Shown: piece by piece, positions 10,880 through 24,600 of the stretch
Position numbering within the stretch: the stretch's first letter is position 1
Layout of the letters: each line of letters opens with the position of its first letter
Assembly (NCBI GenBank): GCA_040954595.2
Contig: CM082579.2
Span: forward strand, 3,844,001-3,908,000
DNA: 64,000 nucleotides
Source of the DNA: Balanoglossus misakiensis
Taxonomy: Eukaryota; Hemichordata
Direction of reading: 5' to 3'
Position numbers and translations under genes: made by a program
The notes under the pieces: generated by a model
What the model saw: only the letters and a program-made list of their open reading frames with translations
Database searches by the model: none
Told to the model about the DNA's origin: nothing

Positions 10880-12646
10880 CTTTTACTTCGTTCTTATCAC
10901 AGACCCGCCCGTCTTCCAATCCCAAGAGCCTAGTTAAAGTGCAATTTGGCCGATTTACACTGATTATGGCCAACAAGAGATTAGTGCGATTCATTCTACT
11001 AGACTAAGTATTACGAATACTTTTTGTGTGCGATGTGACTATTATTTCCTTTAATCTTTTTACCACCATGGTTCAGTCCAAACCTATTGATTTCTACGGT
11101 AAGGTTGGACCTCTAAAGTGGGAGCTGAACGCTTATTTAAACTAACCCAACGTGTGCCAATTTGAATTTATTTCTTAATTTATAAATCTAAGTTGTTTTC
11201 TAAGTCAATTCTCACTGTGGTGTAATATTAATAACATTGATATATCATTTTATAAGTATTTAATAAAATTTTCTCAATCTCGCCCCAAGCGTTGTACTTC
11301 TTGTATAATCGATATCTTAAGAACGGTAAAGCAGACCTAAAACAAATTTGCTGGACATGTATTAATTTGTAATGGACTGACCCGGCTGACTAGATTTTGA
11401 TGGATGACACATGGCTTACATATTAACGAAGCTATCAAAAATCCAATTATGTTGTGATATGACTATGTAAAGGATTATGGCTGTATATCGATGATTATAG
11501 TGCAACGGGTGTCATGCTAATACACAAATTGCCTGTTTCGCATTCGAAAAAATTCTCATTAATGATATATTTCTTAGACTACGACCGACACTAAATTGGA
11601 GGAAACTTTGTTTAGCCATTGATCATTTATAATCACATTTGGTAAAATATTTGCAGTTATAGTTGCCCAGGAGATATACACCATCCTGCTAAATAATCGG
11701 TGGCACCAATCATTTGTATATTAATATCGTATGGGCCGACACGTTCCCTACACAGCCCATAGACTTGGAGCAAGTCTAGTCAAAAGTGTAAACGAGTTGC
11801 TTATGCCGTGTCGGGAGGTTCCACGGAACGTATCGCTCAAAGAAGCCGTCAAGGCATGGGCAACTATCGAATCAGACGACGAAAAGTGGAACTTTGGCAG
11901 GAGAAGGGAGAAAACGAAGAAACTGTGGAGTTCCATTTCATCAAGTGTTGTGTCGGAAACTGGTGATTGGAATATATACTACATGTAGTACTCTCTTGTT
12001 TTGAGGAAAGAACACGCGAACAACAAACAGAGCCCCGCCCAGATTTTAGAGTGCGCCTGTAGTACAAGAACGGAGGATAATGTGCGAGACCTCGATCAGC
12101 ATATTATATGCTCTGAAAATAGGGGTGGGGAAATTTTACAATGCGCTTATGTGTCCCACAGTTAGTGGAGTCAATTTTTACATTTACCCGTTCTTTGCCG
12201 TTTAATATGTCCGCCTCTTTACATAAGAAAGAGGGCCATAGAAAAGTTCGTTTCTATTCATAGTAAACCGCTCAACCAGTTTCTATATATTTGGTGGTCA
12301 TGTAAGATTTATAGTGCTAATTATCCAAGTGTGTTACATACGCATATGCCAATACTGGGAGTTATGTGACTCTGCTAAATGTCCCCACATTGAGTAGACA
12401 AGTTTGACTTAATTTCATTTCTGTAGACCCACGTCTAAAGTGACCAACTCACACAGTCCAAAAAATTTGAAAAGAAACTCAAAGCATTTTAATGAAAAAA
12501 TCTGCCATTGATAAAAATTATAATACATTCCAAAATGTAAGAAATTAAAAGAAAATGAAAATTCAAATTCATTCAAAAAGTTGTAACTCGATTTCAAAAA
12601 AAGATTTACTCAAATCTAAAGTGGTGCAGACTCCTGGATCACAGGT
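10880..12646. other. Convergent intergenic region, forkhead / EAR-repeat gene
   Basis: AT-rich. It contains the forkhead 3' UTR with a poly(A) signal at 11262-11267 and, on the other strand, probably the 3' UTR of the EAR-repeat gene, whose stop is at 12647. No further gene was recognised. Confidence 0.6.
11262..11267 (+). terminator. Poly(A) signal of the forkhead gene
   Basis: AATAAA about 385 nt after the stop codon, followed by T-rich sequence (TTTTCTC), a typical animal cleavage context. Confidence 0.6.
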
Positions 12647-15600
12647 TTAGTCGGTACATCCAATGGATGGCGTGTATGAACCTGAAAATAAATTGAAACA
12701 ATCAATAAATTGTATGTTTTTATCAAACTAGACATACTGGTACTTTATTAGTAGTCAACACATACAGACGACAACAGCAAGTACAATGGCGAGTATTTAA
12801 GCATGATGTGGGAGTATTAAAAGAAAGCTTGTTTGTAGACTGACATAATACTTAGAAGATAAAACTATCATCCATTTGTCTGCTTGCAGAACATTTTAAG
12901 CCAATTTTAGGCAAATACTGATTGGTGTAAGTCGTACATTCAATCGTACATATGTTAAAATAACACTAACCTATCGTCCTTCCTCTGAAGATTGGCTGGT
13001 CACTTTGAAGGATTATCGGCGGTATATATGGGTTTATCTGGAATGACTGCAGGGTCCCAGTAGCTGCATACAAGTCTCCAGTGTTGGCGTGTTCGAATAC
13101 GTACAGGTTCTGAGTATCTGTGAAGAGTAGAGTTAAAGCGCACAAAATGGCTGAATTTGGTAGATTGCTGAAAATCACCACAGAGTCGTCCAGAATGAAA
13201 CAAATTTGAATTTTTCCCCGCAGAGAACAAAATTTGTATCAAAATGGCGGCCTTTCCCTCCCCCTAGTTATAATCTCAGCAACTTACTTGCGACCTTGAT
13301 GAACTGGTCAAGGGTGAACAACGAAATTCCGGTGACCTTGTAAACGTAGAATCCCTTGTTACCGTCTGCTATGAACAGGTAATCGTCATGCTGGATCTTC
13401 AGATGTTCCACAGTACGCGGAGAGAATGCACTTATGCCTTGCACCCAGTCAAAAGAGCTGCTGTCATTGTTGTAGCTGTAACAACAATAAAGAAATCTGC
13501 CTCAGAGTCTCTCCAGAGAAGTTTGAAATAAAACCCACTCACAATGCCTACCTGTTTCTTATTAAAAGCATCTGCAAATTTGATTTGAATAAATAAATGC
13601 ACGTTTTTCATTTCCCCAAAGCTCACCATAAACTATCAATGTGGAAACATTTGCTGAAAGATAAGTGTAGAATACAGTTCTACACAAAATAGGGCAAATG
13701 CATAGATTCATATCAGGCTGTGTGGACAAGGTCTTTCAGAGACCAATTCCAACACATATTTTGTCAATAATCCTATAAAGAATAATCAGTTGGTGAAATG
13801 TGAAAAACGAATGGAGGCTATATGCCTTACCTGTAAATATGAATAGTGTCGCCACTATCAACAGATTCCTGGGTTAGAATCACGTACTGGACACCACCGA
13901 TGTTGATGGGCAGGACGTCCGTAGCCTTGTGCGTAATCATGGTGTCGAACTGCACATAGTTGTTGCCGTCCCACTCTAGAACCACAGAGTCTGTGGTATA
14001 CTCAGCAGCCACACTGTAAGGTCCCATAAAATATCTACTGGCGACGGCCAGGTAACTGTTCCCATTCATCACAAAATGTTTGATCTGCAGGGGAAAATCG
14101 AAAACAGCAAAGTACGTTTCAGAGAGAACAGAGTCAGTTTCTACACAACATGGTTAGGAGAGGCCATTTCAGACAGGAATTTATTCTGTTTGGGCTCGTA
14201 AATTTGTCAATGGTACGTTCTAGTTTGAATTTCATAATTATACGGCCTTTAACGCACACAGGTCTGTGTCAGGGAATTTACCTTGGAAGCTCCGGACGTT
14301 TGAAATTCAGCGACGCACTCGAATCCAGAGTCGAAATCCGTCATGCAGTAGACAAAGGAATCCAATTCCGAGAAATAGGTGTCTTCCATGTGGTTTGCTA
14401 TGGCAATGCAGAATCTGTTGGACTCGGGATGGACAAAAGCCTCCACATCTCTGGCATTTTTGGATTTCAGGCCTTGATAGTAAGTGTAATCATCCGAAGT
14501 TTCATTCCACACGGCAATCTGCACGATTCCAAATGTACTGAGTGAACCCGCTATTGGCCCAACTAAAAAAAACAAAACAGAATCAGACCGGAGTGTTGAC
14601 AACATTCAATGTTATTATTCTTAAAATTGCAAGCAGAACACTGCATTTTCATCAGGATTGCAGAATTTCACCGTTGAGGTCAAGACGGCATGAAATTTAC
14701 GATGCACTGCATAAAGTAAATCACGGTAAGAGTTGACAATACATGTACTCCATTTTCGATTGATTGATTGGCCACACCAAAGCAAAAGATGCAACAACCT
14801 GTTACTTATATGTGCCTTTCAGTGGTGCTCAAGATTTAATGCAGTACATGAAATGGCTGACAGTGACATAGATGGGAACAGCAACATATCCCAAATCACG
14901 GTTGAATCTCTCACACAGTCCATCTTACCATCGGCCAGACTGTAACCGCTAACAAAATTGTCCTGACAGGGGTGATAGTCTTTCCCATTTGCAATAATCA
15001 GATACTGCCTGCCACCAAAGTAGAACTCCACCAGCTCCATCCCACCGATAGTGTTAAGGGTCTGCAATTTTAGACATTGTCCAAAAAAATACCATAAAAT
15101 AGCAGTGAAGCACTTTGTAATAAAGTGAGCTTTTTATCGAAAAAAAACAAATTCACATGATGTAAATGCAACATCTGGTGCTAAAACTAAAAAAATAGAG
15201 GACCATACTCGTATAAAATGAAAAAAGAAGAACAATTACCATGCCAGAGTCTTCCTCAAATTCTTCAGTTACAGAGTTCCATTGGTACACTGGCGCAGGC
15301 AGACACCCGAGATCCGTCCGCTTGCTGATCATCACGATTTTCTGAATTCCTTTGTTTACAAACGAACCCCACTGAGCTTCTCCCTGATTGGTCACTGCTT
15401 TCACCTCTTCAAAATGCCCCAGAAATATGGCCACATCTAAAAATGACGATTAGTCCCTTATGGGTTAGTCTTAATGAAAGGTTCGCACATGCTCAGAGTC
15501 AGAATTGTAGAGTAATTGTGTAAATTCTTTTAGATATTATTAAGGCAAAGGGGGTAAATAGCCAATAAGCTTATACAGAACTAATCAGGGATAATTCATT

Positions 15601-18600
15601 TCTCTCAAATTGTATGGTTTTGCACACTGCTGTCCAAGTAAATGTTAAGTATCTAAGTGGAATATATTAATCAAAAACGTGAAATTTCCTTGCCTTCTGC
15701 AGCTTCATGAATATCATCCATCATCTGGCATTTCACCTCCAGAGTTTCTCTAAACTCGTCAATACTGCTGTGGTTGTAGATGTCCCTGTACAAGGCATTG
15801 ATGTCGATGTTGTTCACCTTACCATTCGCATAAACATCCCTAAGAGTGGCGGTCTGGGTGAATGTGACATCGCCCTTCATGGTTTGGCTACCAACGATGA
15901 AAAGCTGGAAATAAAATTTATGAGGAGTTATTCACAAAATATGACCTTTTGTGGTCAAAGGGTTCTTTGGCTCCTCACGCAGAGTATTGGCCGAACTGTC
16001 AGAAAATCCTATGTTGACATGCAGCATCTGAGCCAATACGGCTGCATTTTGTGTATGATAACCATATTTATCAACATGTATTCTACGATTGGCTTCCAGG
16101 AAAAGCATTCAGGCACATCAGCTGTGCTGCTATTGTACAAATACAGAAAAAAATGCTTACCGTGTTGTTTTTGAGGTCTTCAATATGGATACCGTTTATA
16201 GTTCCCAAGACGTACAGGTTGCCATCAAAGTAAACCTCATTGCTGAAGTTTTTGACGCCAGTGATTATCTGCTCTCTGGTTATGGTCAGCAAGTTGTCTT
16301 TCGACACCTCTATGCCATCAATATCACCAGCAACACTGGGAAGTATGAAAAAAAACCAATGATTATTTTTGTGGTGGTCATATTTCTTATCTTAAATTTC
16401 ACACCAATTGGAGTAACCCCCTTTCTAACCATTTCTTTCAAAAAAGAGTATTATAACCTGAAAAGTTTCAACAAATCTTACCTTAGGTTTCCCTGAATCA
16501 CTATATCACTGAAAGTCTTGCTGTCCGAGATATTCAACGAATCGTAGACGTGTACAATTTTGGCACTCCAGTCGGACACATCAATGTCATTCACCGTGTA
16601 GCCACTTCCCATGTTAAGATTGCCTGAAACTACCATGTTGGATAGGTTCTTGTGTCCAGTGATAACATTGTCGGCATGTGCCAACATCAAGTTGACAGAC
16701 AGGGCAATTCCATCAGTCAGTCCAACAACTGCCACGTTACCTGTAGGATGCATATGCCAGAGTATGAAAATAATACCAACCAGCATTATACTGAACTCGT
16801 CCAACATTAGGCCGGTGAAATATTAGCGGAATACTTAAGCAATTAAACATGCTTTTCAGTCGGTTGTATTCATGGAAAGATATTTTATAAAATTTTAAGA
16901 GTAACTTTCATTTCTACAAACAAAGGTTCTAATGTTTTTTCACCTATAGAAAGGCCCACAATTCCTCGGACTCGCTCTTTAAATACAGTACGCACCTCTC
17001 ACTGTGACATCGTCCATAAACACAACTTGGCTGTTGATGGTATGAGCCCCATTGACAAGCAACACCGTGGTTGTCCACTCTGTAAAATCTACACCGTTGA
17101 GGAAACCCTCCACGTCCACGACGTTGGCAGTCAAGTTTTTCCTGATGATGACCTCCTCATAGAAGACCTTTGTCCCCGTCACTTCCTGGTCCTGGGTCAA
17201 GCTCATGTAGGTGTTGTTGAGAACCGTTATGTCGACACCATCGATCAGCCCGGTGACGACTGCAGGCTGGAAGGAGAAGGTAATTTTTACATTAAAAGTT
17301 ATAGATCTTGAAAGGTGGACTGGGCGCGTGCGTGCAGATTTCTGCTACTTCTAAAATCACAACAACATTCAGAAATCAAACGCCAGGATACCAACCTGCA
17401 GAACATCAACATCACTGAAGGTCATGCTCCCGGTGACTGTCTGGGTGACACCAGCGGTAACTTTCATGGCGTTGTCCGCAAAGTCCTCGACATCAACACC
17501 ATCGACTACAGCTGTGCCGCCAACATACACGTTGCTTTGGAACTCGACAGTGCCTGTCAAGATAAAATCGAACATTGCATTGCTACATGTATAATGACAA
17601 CAAACCAAACATTTGGCCAATTAAATGACCAGATTATAAGAAACGAACAGAGAAGCAATTGTATGGTTTGTACCTTCAAACGTTTTCGAAACGGTGATAT
17701 TCTGATCGCCAGAAATTTTCACAGCCGAGGCGTCCAACAAGTTAATGTCCACACCGTCTATGGTACCATCTATTGTCAGGGATTGCACACTGACATCACC
17801 CTGGAATGTCTTCATGCTGCCATCAATGACATCCTTTTCAGCACAAGAGAACAAAATAGATATTTTTTAAACATGAGAAGGGGAGGGAGCAATAAGGCAC
17901 TTTGGGGGGGGGGGGAACTGTACAACTCTAGAATTACTGGTATTTGTTTTGAAGGTGTTGCGCTCGATGGGATCAAACTGTACGTGAACAGAGGAATAAG
18001 AATCTTAATTACCAGTTGACCAGTTGTTATAGTATCCTCGGCAATGTCGACACCGTCCACTGTTCCGGAAACGAGAACGTTACCACCAGACACTACATTG
18101 CTGAACGTCATGCTCACTGAAACGGCAGAAAAGTGAAGTTTAGAGGAGAAATGTACCCGACAACCAACTTCAAAAACCAGTAGGCGACTTATCCCGGGAC
18201 TTTCAAGTTCACAGAGCTATTAATACCCAGATGCACTGTAAGTAAGTGAAAGTTTTTGGCCTGAAGTGCTTGTGGAGAATGAGAAAAGAAAATGCTTTAT
18301 ACTTGGAAGTTTAATCAGATGTCGACTTCATGAAATGCTGCTAGGTATGAGCAAATAAATTACTTGCCATCGAATGTTGAATCCGTCACCCGCACGGCTT
18401 GTTGGTCAAGGGCAAGGACATCAATATCATTGATGTTTCCGTGAACTGTAATGTTGCCAGTGGCTTGAACATCATTGTCGAACACAATGACACCGGAGAT
18501 GTTTTGAGCGGTACCCATGGTTACAACTTCGGAGGCAAAAGTATCCACATCTACTCCATCAATGGTGCCTGAAAAAAAATGTATTCCTTTAGTTGCCGTG

Positions 18601-21600
18601 ATCACCATGCATCAGGGTGCAAATGAAATACTTCCTCCTAATGTTACATTCTCATACTCCTGTTCGCTAATAAGTAAAAACAGACTGGTCGTTATGTAGG
18701 AAAACCAGAGTCCTCACTCACCAGTCACATCCAAGGTAGCGACGTTAACAACTGCAGTGAAGGTCTTGTTGCCGCCAATATCCTGTGTGCCATCGATTGT
18801 GACGGCGTCCGAGTACAAAGCAGCCAAATCCACCGTGTTGATTGTACCGTCGACTGTCAAATCGCTCTCCAGGTTTAGCTGGTTCACAAATGTCTTGTGC
18901 CCGGTCAATGTTTGTGCACCTGGAATTTCAAGAGGCATTATGTGTCAGTAATTGGAAGCTGCCACGATTCTGTAGCCAATTTGTCAATTCTGGCATCTGA
19001 TCATTAGCAACAGTTGCAGACTACATGAACCATTACATTTTGGACCAGGTTGACAACCTTGAGGTAATCCTATGTTTAATTACAAACTGAAACCAGAGCA
19101 TTACACAATGAAAACTTGCCAGTGATTTTCAGGGTGTCCGAATCTAGTGTCGATGCATCCAATCCATTAATGGTGCCATCAATGTTAATGTCAGCATTCA
19201 CAGTCAAGTCATCGATCTCTACATCATCCAAGAAAGTGGTTGCACCATAGATGGTTTGTTCCCCAAACACTGTTACTGCATCCGACAGGGAAATGCCTAC
19301 AAAACAAGAATTGCAAATGGAATTAACACAGTAAAACTTAATATCATGGAGACTTTTTCAAGTTGCTCACAAAATGGAGTTTTATGTGTATATGCGCAAC
19401 ACTTCTATATTAAGGATACGTATTAAATGAGTCCTTGGTGGACAGATTTAACTGCCATAATACATAACTATAGTTTACATGCACTTTTTTGTGGAAATGA
19501 GGCGCTGTCGCCCTGGATACAATTTAGAAATATGTTTGGACCTCTAAAGAGGCAACTTGGGGTGAAAGGCATAGAGATGAAAACCCCTCAAGGACATTCA
19601 GGCCAAAATTGAAGCAATTCACACATAGTTACCGTCAATCAATCCAGTGACATTCAGATCCTGCAGTAGTACGACGCCTCCCGCGAAGGTCATGTACCCG
19701 GCAACGGTGACGTCGGTACCAGTGTCTGCCAACATCCAGGCATTGGCTTTTGTGTCGTACAAGTCGCACCCGTTGACGAGGCCAGAAACCTGAACATTAC
19801 CGGACGCACCGACATCCGAAGTGAACGTCTTGAAACCGTCGATACTTTCCGTCTTCCCTTGAGTTGTAAAGTCGGAGAGGACGCAACCATGTATGAGGTG
19901 TTGGTTGTTGGTGATCAAATCGGCCTCGATCTGTGTACAGGAACAGCGCAAAACTATCATTACCCGAAGAAGACTAAGCTATTCTATTTGAAATCTACAC
20001 TGACATGCATATTGATAAAAAGTAATCTCAAACTGAAAATCTTCACACTCTTACCCTGGTGTCAGCAGAGAACTCGATGTTAGCCAATGTTCGAATGTAA
20101 CCGTCGCTCAGCTTGACGGTGTTGCCAGAGAACATGCTGGCATCGATGCCGTTCACACCACCTTGGCTGTCTAGTACACCATTGATGGTGAAGTTGCCAC
20201 TGAAAGTCTTCGATCCTGAAACAGAGAAGGAAAACAACGCCTCCATGTTATTTAATGGACTATATGCTGCCTGGATAAGACCCTTTCCCCTCTATGGTTA
20301 AGTCCAAAGCCATTGTTTCCCCCACGTTAAGGTTGGACCACTATAATATAGGGAACTGGGGCTGTTGTGGAGAGCAATTTCTATGCCACCATAACAGCAC
20401 TGTTATGCACCTAGTGAGTAAATTTATGACAAAAATAAAAGTTTGTGAAGATTGGTCGAAATACTGGCCCTACCAGTGATGGTTTGTGTCGAGTGTAGGT
20501 CCACCGAATTTGCCGCCATCTCGGAGACGTCTACTCCATCAATGAGTGTGCCACTCGTGAAGGTTATTCCCACATCAACAGCTATGCCATTGGTGAAGTT
20601 CTTGGTGGCCGATACATTCTGGCTTCCAGACAAAGTCATCACATCAAGGGAGCCATCTGAAAAAAATAAGCACAGCCTTATGAATAGTTGCGACGACCGA
20701 AATTTACAAGAGTTTTAGCAAAATGCTTAATTCATAAAACCACAACAAATGAACTGGTACTAACCATTGTCTGTGTTGATTCCGTCAATTGCGCCGTCAA
20801 CTTGCAGTTTGGCAAAAGTTGCATCTTGGGTGAAGACGACATTGCCAGCAATTGTAGCATTCTGCGAGATGAGCAACACATCATCTGGGATGGAAAGACC
20901 ATCTACTGTGCCGTCGACCGTAATGCCAGCAGTTGCAGCCAACGTTGTGAAAGTTGGAGTGCCTGCAGAATGCGACGGTAAAATTGTTAAAAATGCTCCA
21001 CAAATTTATAAAAATATACCATAGGATTTTAAATCATGCAAATCAGATTCTGAATAACTGCTAAAGATTTCATTGTACCACTGTGTATGTTTTTACATGT
21101 GAAAGTGCAAATGTCACAAAATTTCGCAAATATGAATGCGCCATGATCACAGGATTCCTTCAAGATAGTCAAGTTTAGCATAGCCATCGCGAGGGTACAG
21201 GTACACAACATCGAGATACTGACCGGAAATCTGCTGGGCACCAGATTTCTTCAAAACTTCTGTGTCCAGCACATCCACTTGTACTCCATCAATAAGGTGG
21301 TTATTCTCAATAGTCAGACTGCCCTCTACGACTACTGGACCAGTGAATGTCTTCGCACCTGCATTTCAGAAGAGGCTTTTGTCAGCTCATGTAGGACATT
21401 TCACTGTCGGTCTACATGTACAGCATTATGGTTTACTACAGAATACACGTATGAGCAATGGGTCAAATACAGGTGGTGTCAACTCTAAAACGAACCTGTT
21501 ATGTTGTGGTCACCACTGAGGGTGACCACTTCATCCTTGAAAGCGGACAAGTCCACGCCGTCCACCGTTCCGTCCAGACCAACGAGGTTAAAGGTCAGAC

Positions 21601-24600
21601 CGCCATTGAAAGACAAATCACCAGTGACGACCTGGGCTGTGCCATCGTCATTGGTCAGAAGAACTGAACTCGGCGTCAGGGTTACCCCGTCCACTGTTCC
21701 TTGCACATCCAAGGGACCTAGTGGTGTACAAGTGAAGTGATTTAACAGCTTGTAAAATGTCATTTATCAATATTGTATGAATGACTTGTGATACATTTTT
21801 TTTGTTAAATTGCTGGAATTGAGTGGTCACGGCTGCAAAGTTACAAAATGGCCGACCTACCCGAGAAGGTGACCGCATCTGTGAAGATCTGTTTCGCAGT
21901 CAAAGTCTGATCCCCGTCCAACGTCACAAAGTTGTCTGGGTCATGACCGTCCAGAAGACCACCGACTACCAAGTTGCCTTGGAAGACGAGACCGTCATCG
22001 AATTCCATGTCAGTGTAGATGTCCTGCAAACAATGAAAGTCGGTGCCATACTGTCAAATTTATAGATAGTTATTTTCTCAAGAAACAGTCAAAATTATGC
22101 AGATTATTTGCAACAAACATGGAACTTAAACCACTGATCTTTTTGTATCCCAGAAAAATACGAGCAGCATTATTACAGGCCACTCTCAGCTTCATCATAT
22201 GCGAGCATATAAACCCTCAATAAGCAATGCCAGAATTAAACGACTTACATGGTTTTGATTCTTGGTGAAGACGTTAGTTGACAGATCGGTGAGATTGATG
22301 TGGTCGTTGACAGTTTCACTGTTCAGCACAGTGAAGGTGGAACCAACTTGGAGATTGGTGACCACGACAGTCTGGAAGGACTTCACACCTGCGTCAAGAG
22401 TGGAGGCATAATAAAGACATTACCACAAGCAATACCGAAGTTGTTGATAACATCCAGTACTATAATAACAGATGCCAATTTTAGTACATTTCATAATCGA
22501 TAAATAACTTCAATTATCTCATCACAAGTCGACAAACAAGAATGCAAGGAACTCGCCTGTTACAGTCTGGTCTTCATTCACTTTGAGGGTATTGTCCAGA
22601 ATGCCATCAATCTCAGAGATCTTCTGTTGCAGCGTAGTGATGTTTTGTTTGATTTCATTCAGTGTGTAGACGTCACTGTTATCAAACAGTCCGTTGACAC
22701 TGCCTTGAACTGAAAGAGGAGAAAATGATTTGAGTATAATAATTGACAAATGAAATTAAACTAACAGGCAAGTTGACTTCTATAAGCAATGAAAAGGTAA
22801 TTATGAAATATTGTAGAATTTTACTGGATTGTAAAAAAAGCCAACAATATATCTTTTCTCCCAGCCTTCACGACATATGAGAAGATTTGTGTCGTTACAT
22901 GCGTTGTTTTATTCTTTACCATTTGGCCCACTGAAATACGCCCCTATATAAAATGGTTCGACCCTTGGGGAAGACAATACATACTTTGGTGAACTAAGGT
23001 TTGTTCCAGATTCACATCGTCTGTGAAGGTTTTATGACCAGTGATGACTTGAGGCTCTGTGCTGGTGATGTAGACCAGGTTGTCCGCTGAGGCGTTCATG
23101 CTGTTGTAGTGTGCGATGGCGCTGTCCAGTCTGTCGTTGGCAGCATTGCACTCCTCGGTCGCGTTCTCTCGCAAATTCTGGACGTCGTAGGCGGCGTTGA
23201 ACTCGTACTCGAACATGCTGTAGCCGTTCGGAAGGGTCGGATTGAGGATGAACTGGCAAGACACCCCATTCACGGTTTTGCTTTTGAGAGCGGTTGCCCC
23301 GGTGAGAATGTGGTCGTTCGGGGTCACGGGAGCCGGGACGAATCGCCAGCCGTCGTATTCGTACAGGCTGACTCCACTGGCGTCGAGAAGGGCCAAGACG
23401 AACTCCCCGTTGGGTCCGCTGTAAGCCACCCACTTCTTGGCGCCGATGGTCGGTATGCACTGGAACGGCACAAACTGGCCATGGCTGTACTTGTAGATGA
23501 CAGAGTTGACGGTGCTGGGAGTTTCTGTCTGAAGTTCCCCGATGCGTACTGAACAGAGGGAAAGACATGCTTAGAGTGAACATTGGTTGTGATCAGACAA
23601 CTTACTCGGTGTGTGACTAGACAGAAATATTGGAAAAGGGTCAATATGCTAAGAAATGATAACTTTAGCAGCTAGTGAAAGGCTGGTGTGATTGTTCCAC
23701 AACTTGCAAAAAAAAAGTGAGCTTGGGACTTACGAGTGGTTGGACCGTTAGCTACAGCCAGAAAATGCTCCTTCCTGTGTCCACTGCCGAAGGTGAAAGC
23801 TTCCCAGTCTACAGCGCCCTCGGTGGGGATGTACTGGTGAGGGAGAAATAACCTCTCGTGTTGGTCGTATTCCAGGATGACTGAATCCGTGCTCACTTCT
23901 CCATCACTGTTCATGTAGTTGGCCACGGCAAGGTAGAGCCGGTTGTGGAAGTAGAACGGTTTCACGTTGTGCGCGGCGGACGTCTCAAAGTCGGCAAACT
24001 CGTCAAAGTACGCACCTGCAGAGAGTGAAACGAAAGCAAGAGTATCCATCAGTTCAGGTGAATGGTAAATGTACCACAGCAGCAATGCCCTGGTGATCAA
24101 AAAATGGCACACTCTTAATCCTACCACATCACAAATTAAAACACAGTATTTGGGGGGGGGACTCGTATATATCTCACCTTCCCAGCAATAAACAGACGAC
24201 CTAGTTTCCACGATCAAATCCTCGGCAATTTCCCTGAAGGCCTCAGCGATGGCTATGCAGGTTTTTCCCAGGTGATAATGATGAAACGTTTCCAAGGTGG
24301 TACCGCCAGGCGTGTACAGCCTTTGTATCTCTGAAGTGGGTGGACTGCTGTTCGGGTCAAACTTCAAGACTTTGGTGTAGGCTGGAACGCCATCTTTAAG
24401 TACAAAAAAACACTGACATTAATTACCCGTTAAGGATTGTGGGCAATACCGGAGTTCGTGGCATGAGAAATCTACCGTAAAAGGAATACTTAATGTCAAG
24501 TTCAAGCATTGCAAAATGCAATTACAAGCTCTGAATTCACTGACCTGTCTCTGCTGTTGAATCCCTGAGGACAACAATGTAGGCAAAACTCCCTTGGTGC

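Noticed and set aside
12966-12970. Stop codon directly after the 13117-12971 exon as the true end of the EAR protein
   Set aside because: The sequence is a fair donor (ATAG^GTTAGT) and a good acceptor downstream gives an in-phase 35-nt exon with its own stop. Not fully excluded.
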